The notes beneath the pieces were generated by a model. The model did not search any database. It saw only the letters and a list, made by a program, of their open reading frames with translations, and was not told the DNA's origin. A stretch of 64,000 bases of DNA from the NCBI GenBank assembly GCA_044224515.1, contig JBGAKH010000009.1:1-64000 (forward strand). Direction: 5' to 3'. This document shows, one piece after another, positions 43,633 through 52,447 of the stretch. This DNA comes from JBBATK01 sp044224515. Lineage in GTDB: Bacteria; Bacteroidota; Ignavibacteria; Kapaibacteriales; NICIL-2. The position numbers were made by a program, and so were the translations under genes. Numbering within the stretch: the first letter of the stretch is position 1; the number at the start of each line of letters is the position of its first letter.

Positions 43633-44997
43633 TCAAAGCTCTCCGACAGCCTCTTTCGAATACTCCGCTAAGAAAGGTGGTTCCATGTACCGCCAGGACG
43701 CGTGGTTTGCATTGTGACGATGAGTCGCCAGCAGGCTTAAGGCGTAGAAACACTGCGCTTGGGCCCAGCGTATGTAAGGCAGAGTGTTGCGAATGATCGA
43801 AAAATGTACCTTGCTAACGAAATGTCCATCGTTGCACTGGTACTTTGTAATCAGAATGTCACTCAATCGCTCAGCGCATGCCAAGGCGCGAGAGCGCAAT
43901 TGGGAGTGATCACGTATGCCGGGGAAGTTTTTATTGATCAACAGACCGAGAGAGATTCCTTCCGCGAAATCGTAGATTTCGCGTGATACCAATGGAATGC
44001 GTTTCTGTCGTGCAAAGGGCTTGGGCTCGCCCGCATCGTCTATCAGATTACGGAGGTAGTATTCGTAGCCACGTTCAATCGCATCCCACACTTCAGCAAA
44101 GCCGAGACGGTGATTGATCTTGACTAGGTTTTTGAGCACCAGACAGGTGTGAAAATTGTCGATGAAGCGGTCACTTTCATTTCCTTCCGCGTACCACCAG
44201 GAGCCATCGGGTCGCTGTGACTCCAAGACAAAGTTTAGGTTATGCAATGCAGATTCCAGCATGGATCTGGATCCATAACGTCCGGCTGCTTCGCACAATA
44301 CCATTGCACGATAGGCATTGGCGTTTATCACCATACTGGAGTCGATCGGAGAGTAGGCGGCTGCCCTCGAATGCTCGCCACGTACTTGTTCAGGGATGTC
44401 GTTTTTGCAGAAGGTCGCTATACTTTGAGCGATGTGATTGTACTCGCTCTTCTGAGTCAAGTCATACAATGCAAGAAAGGCTTCGAAGCAGTAAGGCGTC
44501 GTTGTGACCAGCGGTGTGGAGCTTTTCCAAAGACCATTCTTACTCATCCAGTCAAAAGGATATCCCCAACAATGTCCGCTGTAGTGCTCTCCCAACGACT
44601 GCGAAAGAAGCGCTTGTGCCAGTTCTTCAGCCTCTTTCAAGTACATCTCATTGTTTTCAGTGCGGGCCCGTTCACAATAGGCTAAGATGCAGTGAGCATC
44701 GGCTATGGCAAATCGTCGCTTCGTTGTGGTACGACGTGCCAAGCGAGGAATCAATATATCAGCTAAGAATATCGGCGCTACTGCAAAAGCACCAAGCAAG
44801 GGAATGCGGTGAAAGAGTCCTTTGGCATAAACGCCGTAGTCCGAGCTCCAAAGATTGTAAGGATCGTAGGACGCATAGCCGTTTGCTTGCAGCCACTTCG
44901 TGAATTTCGAGAGGGTGAGCTTGAGCGACGAAGACGTAGCGTGATCGTCGGAACTCGTGTTTGCTGGCGCTACAGAGTTGTTGGTAATGCTTCTCAT
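43633..44997 (-). CDS. Alpha/alpha-toroid protein of exopolysaccharide loci (VpsJ-like)
   Basis: 454 aa, soluble, with regularly spaced helices and Trp/Tyr/Asp-rich loops (SGHCWGYPFDWMSKNGLW, PDGSWWYAEGNE, DNFHTCLVLKNL). This is the pattern of (alpha/alpha)6-barrel glycosidases, epimerases and lyases. Similar proteins are found in biofilm polysaccharide clusters. The catalytic chemistry cannot be read. It overlaps the upstream GT4 gene by 4 nt (translational coupling), so it probably modifies the glycan made by that enzyme. Confidence 0.65.
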   Translation of the reverse strand: MRSITNNSVAPANTSSDDHATSSSLKLTLSKFTKWLQANGYASYDPYNLWSSDYGVYAKGLFHRIPLLGAFAVAPIFLADILIPRLARRTTTKRRFAIADAHCILAYCERARTENNEMYLKEAEELAQALLSQSLGEHYSGHCWGYPFDWMSKNGLWKSSTPLVTTTPYCFEAFLALYDLTQKSEYNHIAQSIATFCKNDIPEQVRGEHSRAAAYSPIDSSMVINANAYRAMVLCEAAGRYGSRSMLESALHNLNFVLESQRPDGSWWYAEGNESDRFIDNFHTCLVLKNLVKINHRLGFAEVWDAIERGYEYYLRNLIDDAGEPKPFARQKRIPLVSREIYDFAEGISLGLLINKNFPGIRDHSQLRSRALACAERLSDILITKYQCNDGHFVSKVHFSIIRNTLPYIRWAQAQCFYALSLLATHRHNANHASWRYMEPPFLAEYSKEAVGEL

Positions 44998-46127
44998 ACC
45001 ACCGGTTCCTCCAACGCAGTTGACTTAAGAAACAACGTAGCGTTCGTTGAACTTCCCGGGTACACGATCTGCTCGTAAATCTTGAGAAACTCGGCACTCA
45101 CTTCAGGTGCTCGGAAATTCTGAGCCAAAGCTTTATTTGCTTCCGACATTGACGTGCGTAGTTGGGGGTTTCGCAACACGGTGATGATGTTCTGAGCAAG
45201 CATCTGAGCATCACCGTGCGGTGTGTACAAGCAGTGATGAGCATCGCGCATATACGAGGCAGAGAAGCGTGTGCGCGTCGTAACCAAGGGTACGCCAGCA
45301 GCCATTGCTTCTGCAACAACCATGGGCATTCCCTCCGGAAAGTGCGTTGGAAAGGCAAAAACATGAGCGCTTCGGTAGAAGTCACGCGTTTGCATGTTGT
45401 CACAATGCTCCAGGCGTTCAACATGAGCGGCAAATCCGGAGTTCCGAATGACGCGATCAACTTCTGCAGCATCTTCACCACCACCAACTAAGCGAAATCG
45501 AGTGCCGGGAACCGCTTGCAAGACACGCGGTATAGCGTTGAGGAGATCGAAAACACCCTTGCGGCGTATACAGCGAGAAATAAAGAGTACTTCAGGAATG
45601 TCAGCCTCACGGCGTTCAACGTCGAAGAACTGCGATTTGAGGATGTTCTTTACAACGAAGACTTTTCCGCGTGTTTGCGGGAACTCGTGCTCGAACTCAT
45701 CTTTCTCTGCTTGCGAGAGTACGCCGAGAGCATGAACATCACGAAGAAGCTGGGTGCGTAAGCGCTGCACGAGTGCCGACTGCGTGGTGAACGCCTCGGG
45801 TAGCGAGCCGTGGATCTTCATAAACAAGGGCACGTTGTGGCGGCGTGCCAGAGCAGCCAACGGTGCATCCCGAACGATAGCACGCGGATCAAATGCAGAG
45901 TTGTGATGAATCAAATGTGGGTCGAGTTGACGAATGAGTCTACGCACAGAAATGAGATCACCGACGCGGCCTAATACTTTTTGTACGATGTTTTCGTGAT
46001 CCGATTTACGACCATAGTCGAATGGTATGAGCTCCAAGTGTTTGGCTAACTCAGCTTCCAACCACGGAAGGTGAGTTGGCGGTCCGCCCTTGAGGGCCGG
46101 GTTTGGAGTGTTGAATAAGAGCTTCAT
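44994..46127 (-). CDS. Family 4 glycosyltransferase
   Basis: About 377 aa from the ATG at 46127 (MKLLFNTPNPALKGGPPTHL), chosen because AAGGA lies just upstream. It has the GT-B fold; the donor-binding half has LFISRCIRRKGVFDLLNAI, FRLVGGGED and the conserved EGMPMVVAEAMAAGVPLVTT. It transfers a sugar from an activated nucleotide donor during repeat-unit assembly at the inner membrane. The sugar is unknown. It lies between the epimerase gene and the VpsJ-like gene. Confidence 0.9.
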   Translation of the reverse strand: MKLLFNTPNPALKGGPPTHLPWLEAELAKHLELIPFDYGRKSDHENIVQKVLGRVGDLISVRRLIRQLDPHLIHHNSAFDPRAIVRDAPLAALARRHNVPLFMKIHGSLPEAFTTQSALVQRLRTQLLRDVHALGVLSQAEKDEFEHEFPQTRGKVFVVKNILKSQFFDVERREADIPEVLFISRCIRRKGVFDLLNAIPRVLQAVPGTRFRLVGGGEDAAEVDRVIRNSGFAAHVERLEHCDNMQTRDFYRSAHVFAFPTHFPEGMPMVVAEAMAAGVPLVTTRTRFSASYMRDAHHCLYTPHGDAQMLAQNIITVLRNPQLRTSMSEANKALAQNFRAPEVSAEFLKIYEQIVYPGSSTNATLFLKSTALEEPVV

Positions 46128-46208
46128 ATCGTCCTTGAGTCTGTTCGTCGTCGTCATGACTTTTTTCATGCGGTGGCCGCAGGCCACTGCTTGAGCAAAG
46201 TGAGATTC

Positions 46209-47189
46209 TTAGCGTTGAGCCAGTACTGTACCATGGAGAAAGGCCGGCACGTAGGGCATAGTGCCCTTTAGGAATGACTCTACGGTCATACGCAATCCAT
46301 CTTCAAAGCTTACTTGAGCGGAGAAACCAAGTTTGTCGATGATCTTGGAATTGTCGGCTCGAGAGTGTTTTACATCTCCGATGCGATCTTCCGTATAGTG
46401 AATCCGTGTTGAGCGTCCGCAGAGCTCAAACAAGAGAGCCAACATTTCATTGAGAGAAACTTGACCGTTGAGTCCAACATTGAAAACTTCTCCACCGACG
46501 TTTGAAGATTCGATTGCCAAGAAGTTCGCATGCACAACATTTTGCACAAAAGTGAAGTCGCGCGACTGGCGTCCATCTCCGTGAATCGTGATGGGATCAC
46601 CATTCATGATGGCTTGGATAAACTTTGGAATCACTGCTGAATACTGACTATTGGGGTCCTGGCGCGGCCCAAACACGTTAAAGTATCGCAGGCTCACTAC
46701 GTTCAATCCGTACAGCTGGTGAAACACTGATGCATAGTATTCAGCTGTCAGCTTACTCACAGCGTAGGGAGATTTCGGTTGTGGTGACATCGTCTCAACT
46801 TTTGGCAGAGCGGGATTTGCCCCATACACTGAAGACGAAGAGGCTTGCACGATACGTTGTACTCCGCAATCGCGCGCAGCGTTCAGAATGTTGAGAGTGC
46901 CATCGACGTTCACATCATTGGTTGTGATGGGGTCACGAACGGAGCGAGGCACGGAGGGCAGAGCCCCAACGTGAATGACGGCGTCGCAACCGCGAACCGC
47001 TTCGTGGACGGTATGATAGCTTCGAAGATCACCTTCAATGAGATTAATGCGATCGGACACATGGCTAAGATTTTGACGACGACCTGTTGCAAAGTTGTCG
47101 AGCACATTGACCTCGTATCCGCGACGAATTGCTTCGTCGACAATGTGCGAGCCAATGAAACCGCCGCCGCCGGTGACGAGTACTTTCAT
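46209..47189 (-). CDS. NAD-dependent sugar epimerase (WbpP-like UDP-GlcNAc 4-epimerase)
   Basis: 326 aa, an extended short-chain dehydrogenase. NAD-binding GGGGFIG is at 7-13. The catalytic Tyr/Lys pair is Y142 and K146 in PYAVSK, with the Ser-rich strand VQASSSSVYG before it. The segment ALPSVPRSVRDP matches UDP-N-acetylhexosamine 4-epimerases better than GalE. It would supply UDP-GalNAc or a uronic acid counterpart for the surface polysaccharide. Its start overlaps the asparagine-synthetase-like gene by 4 nt. Confidence 0.87.
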   Translation of the reverse strand: MKVLVTGGGGFIGSHIVDEAIRRGYEVNVLDNFATGRRQNLSHVSDRINLIEGDLRSYHTVHEAVRGCDAVIHVGALPSVPRSVRDPITTNDVNVDGTLNILNAARDCGVQRIVQASSSSVYGANPALPKVETMSPQPKSPYAVSKLTAEYYASVFHQLYGLNVVSLRYFNVFGPRQDPNSQYSAVIPKFIQAIMNGDPITIHGDGRQSRDFTFVQNVVHANFLAIESSNVGGEVFNVGLNGQVSLNEMLALLFELCGRSTRIHYTEDRIGDVKHSRADNSKIIDKLGFSAQVSFEDGLRMTVESFLKGTMPYVPAFLHGTVLAQR

Positions 47190-49168
47190 GATGAGATCTC
47201 CTGATAAGAACGATGGTGTTTGTAAGCTAGATTCTCTGGCGAGTGAATTTCTTCGGGTGAAAACGTGGGATTGCGCTCACTGTGCAATCCGGATGAATGT
47301 CCAAGCTTCTGCGCAACGGCATTTAATTCAGCCACAGACCAAAGAGCATTGGCGGCATCACGAGTATGCTTGTCTTGCGCCAACAGAACTTCTTGAAGTC
47401 CTTCTTGTCTTATAAGTGGATTGCGCATGGTTTCCAGTTCTGTGCGAAGACCGGACTGACGTTGTGGAGCAAGCCAGGTCAACAAAGGCACCACAAAACC
47501 TTTCTTAGAAGCACGTAGCAACTGAGGAGGCAGTTTGGGTCCCATGACTTTCTTTAAGATGTACTTCCGCTCGAAGCCTTTCATTCGAATGTCGCTTCGC
47601 ACGGTCCACATGAGTTCGACCAATCGATGATCCAAGAACGGCAAACGGGCTTCCAGTGCGTGCGCCATTGTTGCACGGTCGACTTTTGTCAGCATGTCGT
47701 CGGGCAAAGCGACCTTGGTCAGCCAGTAATTGAGTTTGGTAAAAGAGTCGAAGGTTTCAACACGACGAAGACTTTCATGAAGGATGTCTCGCGCGCTCAC
47801 AGTGCTGCGTTGTGTCGCTATAGCTTCTCGCTCTACCTCACGGAAACCATTTTGCTTGGCAAGGAGGCGTGACTCGAAATCGAGTGCTGAGCTGTGAAGT
47901 ACATCTTGGACGCGACGCACACGCCGACGTATACTCGCGGGGGCGATGCGGCTGATGCCCGACAGTGCAGTGGGTACTATGTTGTTACGTAGGAGCTGCG
48001 GTGAGCTATTGTAGTACTGAGCAAATCGTTCTCCCTGATGGATAGTGTAGCCGTTAAGCACTTCGTCACCACCATCGCCGGTCAGAATAACGCGAACTTC
48101 TTTAGAAGCCTGTGCAGCAATCAAGTAAGAAGGAATAGACGATGAGTCGCCAAATGGTTCATCGTAAACCGTTGCAAGGGTGTGATGCAGTGCTTCAGCA
48201 CTCTGCATTTCAACTTCAAAACTTCTATGATGTGTTTTGCATTGCTTTGCGACCAGCGCAGCCAGGTCACGCTCGTCATATGCCTTTTCTGTGAAGCCCG
48301 CCGTAAAGGTCTGAATCGGTGTTGAGCTGATTTCGCTCATCGCGCAGACTATAGAGGCTGAGTCCAAACCACCACTCAGAAATGCGCCGAAGGGAACATC
48401 GGAACGCATGCGTAAACGCACAGCATCATAGAATAAGTCCTCGAAGTCTCTGAGGATTGCAGGTTCATCGGCGCGTTGCTCATGCTCGTGAAGCAGTGGC
48501 ACGTTCCAATATTCTTTTTGCTGAACCTGAGCGTTGCGTACAATGAGGGAATGACCCGGCTGTAGCTTTTGGATGTGTTTGAAGAAGCTAAAGGGAGCTG
48601 GCACATAGCTGTAACACAAGTACGAGTCCAGCATGTCAGGGTTGAAGTCGGCCGGTATACCATAGGCTAAGAGCGACTTGATTTCAGAGCCAAACACGAA
48701 GCTGTTGTCATACACGGCAAAGTAGAGTGGCTTTTCTCCCAGACGATCTCGGGAGCATACTAACTCCTCGCGTTGTCTGTCGTACACCGCAAATGCCCAA
48801 ACACCGTTGAAGTGTTGTACGCAGTCGTGTCCCCACTGCTCGAATGCCGCAAGCAGTACTTCTGTGTCCGAATCCGTGTGGAATTGATGACCATGGCGTG
48901 TGAGTTCAGTTCGAAGCTCGATGTAGTTGTAGATCTCTCCGTTGAACACCAAGACGTAGCGTTCATTCTTCGACAGCATGGGTTGTGCGCCAGCATTGCT
49001 TGTGTCAATGATGGCAAGGCGACGATGTCCGAGGGCTACGTTCTTTACAATCCAGGAGCCTGCACTGTCCGGTCCGCGATGGAAAACGCGATCTCTCATC
49101 TCGTTAAGCAACTGTGTCGTTGCCGGACGAGACGTATCGAAATGCACAAATCCTGCGATACCGCACAT
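47186..49168 (-). CDS. asnB: Asparagine synthetase-like glutamine amidotransferase
   Basis: 660 aa. The glutaminase domain begins MCGIAGFVHF with Cys2 as nucleophile, and has FHRGPDSAG and VFNGEIYNY. The synthetase domain has PFGAFLSGGLDSA (PP-loop) and ILTGDGGDEVLNGY. As a stand-alone gene it would make asparagine. In exopolysaccharide loci, AsnB homologues more likely amidate a sugar acid or act on a peptide substituent. Here it is coupled to the epimerase by a 4-nt overlap. Confidence 0.9.
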   Translation of the reverse strand: MCGIAGFVHFDTSRPATTQLLNEMRDRVFHRGPDSAGSWIVKNVALGHRRLAIIDTSNAGAQPMLSKNERYVLVFNGEIYNYIELRTELTRHGHQFHTDSDTEVLLAAFEQWGHDCVQHFNGVWAFAVYDRQREELVCSRDRLGEKPLYFAVYDNSFVFGSEIKSLLAYGIPADFNPDMLDSYLCYSYVPAPFSFFKHIQKLQPGHSLIVRNAQVQQKEYWNVPLLHEHEQRADEPAILRDFEDLFYDAVRLRMRSDVPFGAFLSGGLDSASIVCAMSEISSTPIQTFTAGFTEKAYDERDLAALVAKQCKTHHRSFEVEMQSAEALHHTLATVYDEPFGDSSSIPSYLIAAQASKEVRVILTGDGGDEVLNGYTIHQGERFAQYYNSSPQLLRNNIVPTALSGISRIAPASIRRRVRRVQDVLHSSALDFESRLLAKQNGFREVEREAIATQRSTVSARDILHESLRRVETFDSFTKLNYWLTKVALPDDMLTKVDRATMAHALEARLPFLDHRLVELMWTVRSDIRMKGFERKYILKKVMGPKLPPQLLRASKKGFVVPLLTWLAPQRQSGLRTELETMRNPLIRQEGLQEVLLAQDKHTRDAANALWSVAELNAVAQKLGHSSGLHSERNPTFSPEEIHSPENLAYKHHRSYQEISS

Positions 49169-49281
49169 AGTTTTTCTTAGAGCTTAGTTTCTCGCCTAAG
49201 ACATACAACTATTGTGCCATGTGTTGGCGTGGAAGGAAGTCGATCGAGGTAGGGGCGGCGGTATAGCGGGAACCGCGTGAG

Positions 49282-50244
49282 TTAAACGCTATGCTTTACG
49301 CTACGCTGAAGGTTAGCACGGCGTCGATTGCCGGAAATCAATTGCACGGGCTGACAGGAGACGCTGCGATGCAATGCGCGAACCGAGGCTTTCAAGGCAT
49401 CTCGTTTGTCCTGTTCTTTCAAGTTTGCGCTCAATTGGAGACTGATGATAGACGAAACGATGAACAGACCGACAAAACACAGTAAGAGCAAGTGTCGAGG
49501 ATGTTCGTAAATGCGAGGCGTCTCAATCTGTTGCATAGCGGATTCGCCAATAGTCGAGCGTAGAATGCTCGTGATCCAACTCGGAACCTTAGCCCAATTC
49601 AAGTGTTGAGCATTGTCGAACAAGTAGGGGTAATCCGGGTGAGTTGCGTAAATCTGCTCAAAAACGCCGGCTTCGTGCTGGATCTCCTTGACTGAAGCTA
49701 TCTCCCCGGCTTTGTTTCGCCATACAAAAGAGCTATCGCTTACCGCTATAACCTTCCATTTGTCCCCGTCGAGGTACTCTACTAAAGTATGTCCCCCGCC
49801 TTTACCTTGTTCATTGTTGAGGAGCTGAAGTTTGCGAGCGGGAATGTTCAGTTCCCAAAGGGAGTTAAGAAGCAGACGGGACATGGTACCGCAAGGACCA
49901 AAAACATAGTGTCCACGTACCCCGTACGTCCCGTACTTCAGAGCCACAGTCGCTGTCATGTTAAAAAAGTAGCGTGACTCCAGGTCCTCATACCAATCCA
50001 TTTTCGCCGCCTCAACACCATAAGGATTGTTGGTGATGGCATGAATGGCATGAGAAATTGCTTGCACAGTATCGTCAGTCGTCTTAGGGCAGCTGTTCGC
50101 AAACACACCACTCAAGAACGAATTCATGTACGCCTGACGCTCTGCTTTTTTCCGAATCATAAAACCGCTTCCGAGCGCTGATATAACGACAACAGAGGTT
50201 GATAGTATGAGAAAAACGCGTTTTATGGAGATTGGGAGTTGCAC
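49282..50244 (-). CDS. Membrane-anchored transglutaminase-like protein
   Basis: 320 aa. One N-terminal helix (about 9-29) and one C-terminal helix (about 251-271) anchor a loop that holds C118 in FGPCGTMSRLL, H152 in GGGHTLVEYL and D170 in VIAVSDSS. This is the Cys-His-Asp order and spacing of transglutaminase-like folds. The domain is probably extracytoplasmic and could be a peptidase, amidase or transferase. It lies in the polysaccharide locus between a GT4 and the AsnB-like gene, so glycan amidation or anchoring is an attractive guess. Confidence 0.7.
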   Translation of the reverse strand: MQLPISIKRVFLILSTSVVVISALGSGFMIRKKAERQAYMNSFLSGVFANSCPKTTDDTVQAISHAIHAITNNPYGVEAAKMDWYEDLESRYFFNMTATVALKYGTYGVRGHYVFGPCGTMSRLLLNSLWELNIPARKLQLLNNEQGKGGGHTLVEYLDGDKWKVIAVSDSSFVWRNKAGEIASVKEIQHEAGVFEQIYATHPDYPYLFDNAQHLNWAKVPSWITSILRSTIGESAMQQIETPRIYEHPRHLLLLCFVGLFIVSSIISLQLSANLKEQDKRDALKASVRALHRSVSCQPVQLISGNRRRANLQRSVKHSV

Positions 50245-50293
50245 CTGATGTTCTGTACTGTGATATGCCGCGAAGCGTTGCGAGAATTGATCG

Positions 50294-51463
50294 TTATTTG
50301 GTAGTATCGACCACTGCGGGAAGCTCTTTAAACGAAGCTTCGCGTATAAGTTCCTCGTAGACCGATCTCAGCGAGTAAATGTGCGATTCGATGCTATACT
50401 GTTCACGTGCCGCACGTTCGGCTTTCTCGCTCAGTGTATGGCGTTTCTTCGGATTCAAAAGGAGTTGCTCCAGCTTGTACGCCAAATCCGCAGCATTCCC
50501 ACACTCAAAGAGTTCGGCGATTTCGCCGTCACGACTGATTTCTCGCATGACGTCGATATCGCTCGCCATGCAGGGCACCCCGCAGAGCATTGCCTCGACC
50601 AGAGCCAGACCAAAAGTGTCCTTAACGGTAGAAAACACGAAGACATCCATCGTACGTAGTACGCGGGGTATGTCGGTTCGTGCCCCAAGGAAGTGCACGC
50701 GCTTTTCCAGACCATGGCGTTGCACTACTTCATGACATTCTTGAACCAAGCGTTTGTCATCGAAGCGGCCGGCGAAAACACAATGGAGCTCAGGGTGGGT
50801 TGGCGCAAGCAAAGCCATCGCTTTGCAAATGCGGAGTTGATCCTTTACGGAGTAAAAGTTTCCGACCATTCCAATGACGGTGTCGTTGGATGCGATGTTT
50901 AACTCCTCGCGCAGGTCTGTATCAGACTCAGCTTCGTCAATCACTCGACGTATATCGATGCCGTTGTATACAACGTGAGCATGAGGTAAATCGGAGATCC
51001 ACTCACGCTCCAAGAGCATGCTATGCATACTGCGACTGACCATGATGTTTGCATGTGTGCGCCGGACAGCTGCTCGGAAGGCAACTTTGTTTTTTAAGTC
51101 TTCCGTGAATCCGTGGATGCTGTGAACGACAGGGACCGACGTCTCGCGCAGAGCATACAGAGCGTGTAGCGTACTGAGTACTTGGTGACCATGTACCACT
51201 TGAATATCGTTGTCGTCGACATATTGCTTTATCGCACGGGCTAGTCCTAAGTCAAAAGCATGGCGTCGGTCATATCGAATAAAATGGATGGCACATGCAC
51301 GAAACTCCTCTTCCAATACACCTCCTCCGCTCGCCATGAGGTGCAGTTCAATGCCATGTTCATAGGCATGTCGACTTAGGTCCAACAGCAAGGTTTCAGC
51401 ACCACCGCGATCAAGCGTGTCGATACAATGGAGTACGCGAAGTGATTTGGGACGAGGCCTCAT
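50294..51463 (-). CDS. Family 4 glycosyltransferase
   Basis: 389 aa, GT-B fold. The N-terminal part has VLHCIDTLDRGGAETLLLDL, the acceptor-binding start of the family. The C-terminal part has IGMVGNFYSVKDQLRICKAM, VHFLGARTDIPRVL and the donor motif DTFGLALVEAMLCGVPCMAS. It probably adds one sugar to the lipid-linked repeat unit. It overlaps the preceding GT2 gene by 4 nt. Confidence 0.92.
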   Translation of the reverse strand: MRPRPKSLRVLHCIDTLDRGGAETLLLDLSRHAYEHGIELHLMASGGGVLEEEFRACAIHFIRYDRRHAFDLGLARAIKQYVDDNDIQVVHGHQVLSTLHALYALRETSVPVVHSIHGFTEDLKNKVAFRAAVRRTHANIMVSRSMHSMLLEREWISDLPHAHVVYNGIDIRRVIDEAESDTDLREELNIASNDTVIGMVGNFYSVKDQLRICKAMALLAPTHPELHCVFAGRFDDKRLVQECHEVVQRHGLEKRVHFLGARTDIPRVLRTMDVFVFSTVKDTFGLALVEAMLCGVPCMASDIDVMREISRDGEIAELFECGNAADLAYKLEQLLLNPKKRHTLSEKAERAAREQYSIESHIYSLRSVYEELIREASFKELPAVVDTTK

Positions 51464-52446
51464 CGTGGTGTCAACGTTGATGGTTGAAGGGAAGAGTGGC
51501 TACTCCGGGAAGCGCGCAAGCGCGGAAGAACTCTGTGTTTTATGTAGCGCAGGATGTTGATAGGCAGTCTCAGTATGCTGAGCGGTGCTGACCAACTGCG
51601 TACAAAACGAAACAGAGCAAGCGCTTTGAAATGTTTCCAAAGCTCATGATCGGCTTCCTTCCAATGCAACGAGTCTAGGCTGTAACGCAGCGCTACCGGT
51701 ACATACAACAAGTTGAGTTTATCATAGATGGCGTAGCGTAGTTCGCAGACGGTTCGTTCGATATTGTTGATGTCGCCTGATTTTGAAATACCGCTCTCAG
51801 GTGCTTCCAAATAGTATCCGCACACGTCGTCAATACGCACGAAGTCAAAGGTACGCGCTGCGCGCAGCTGAAAGTCGTAGTCACCGGCACTACGGAACGC
51901 TTCGTCGAACATGCCTATCGTTTCATGTACGCTCTTTCTCCACAATGGAAAAGGAGTCAAGTAGCAGCTGCGAAGGAATTGCATCCTAGAGAAATCAGAG
52001 AATACATACATCAATCCCTCGCGTGCTGCAAAGCGCTGTACACCAATGTATGAGCCATAGCAAAGGCACGCTCTCGGATTGGCATCGAGAGCATCGGCTT
52101 GGAGATGAAGAGAGGCCGGAGTTCGCTGATCATCGACATTCCAAACGGCTAAGTACTCACCTTCGGCGAGGTCTATGCCACGATTCCACGTGCGGTAGAG
52201 TCCTTCTCGCTGAGGAATAACAATGTGGCGTAGATGTACACGTACTTTGGGTGTCCATTGTTCGATGAGCGCTAGTTCGTGTTCTGTAGGATCATTGTGC
52301 AAGAGCAAGACTTCAACCTCTTCAGGGTGTTCGATGGCCGCGACAGCCTTGAAGTACTCGTCCAGATATCTCTCGCATCGATACAAAGAGCTGATAACGC
52401 TGATGCGAGCTTTCGTTGTCGTCGTTATTGATTGTGATGTCTTCAT
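51460..52446 (-). CDS. Family 2 glycosyltransferase
   Basis: 328 aa from the ATG at 52446, one base after the stop of the Wzy-like gene; an upstream TTG is less likely. The GT-A core shows ISVISSLYRCERYLDEYF and the acidic LAVWNVDDQRTPASL, and later FRSAGDYDFQLRAAR. It is expected to add one sugar of the repeat unit, probably an early step. It overlaps the next GT4 by 4 nt. Confidence 0.88.
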   Translation of the reverse strand: MKTSQSITTTTKARISVISSLYRCERYLDEYFKAVAAIEHPEEVEVLLLHNDPTEHELALIEQWTPKVRVHLRHIVIPQREGLYRTWNRGIDLAEGEYLAVWNVDDQRTPASLHLQADALDANPRACLCYGSYIGVQRFAAREGLMYVFSDFSRMQFLRSCYLTPFPLWRKSVHETIGMFDEAFRSAGDYDFQLRAARTFDFVRIDDVCGYYLEAPESGISKSGDINNIERTVCELRYAIYDKLNLLYVPVALRYSLDSLHWKEADHELWKHFKALALFRFVRSWSAPLSILRLPINILRYIKHRVLPRLRASRSSHSSLQPSTLTPR

Positions 52447-52447
52447 G

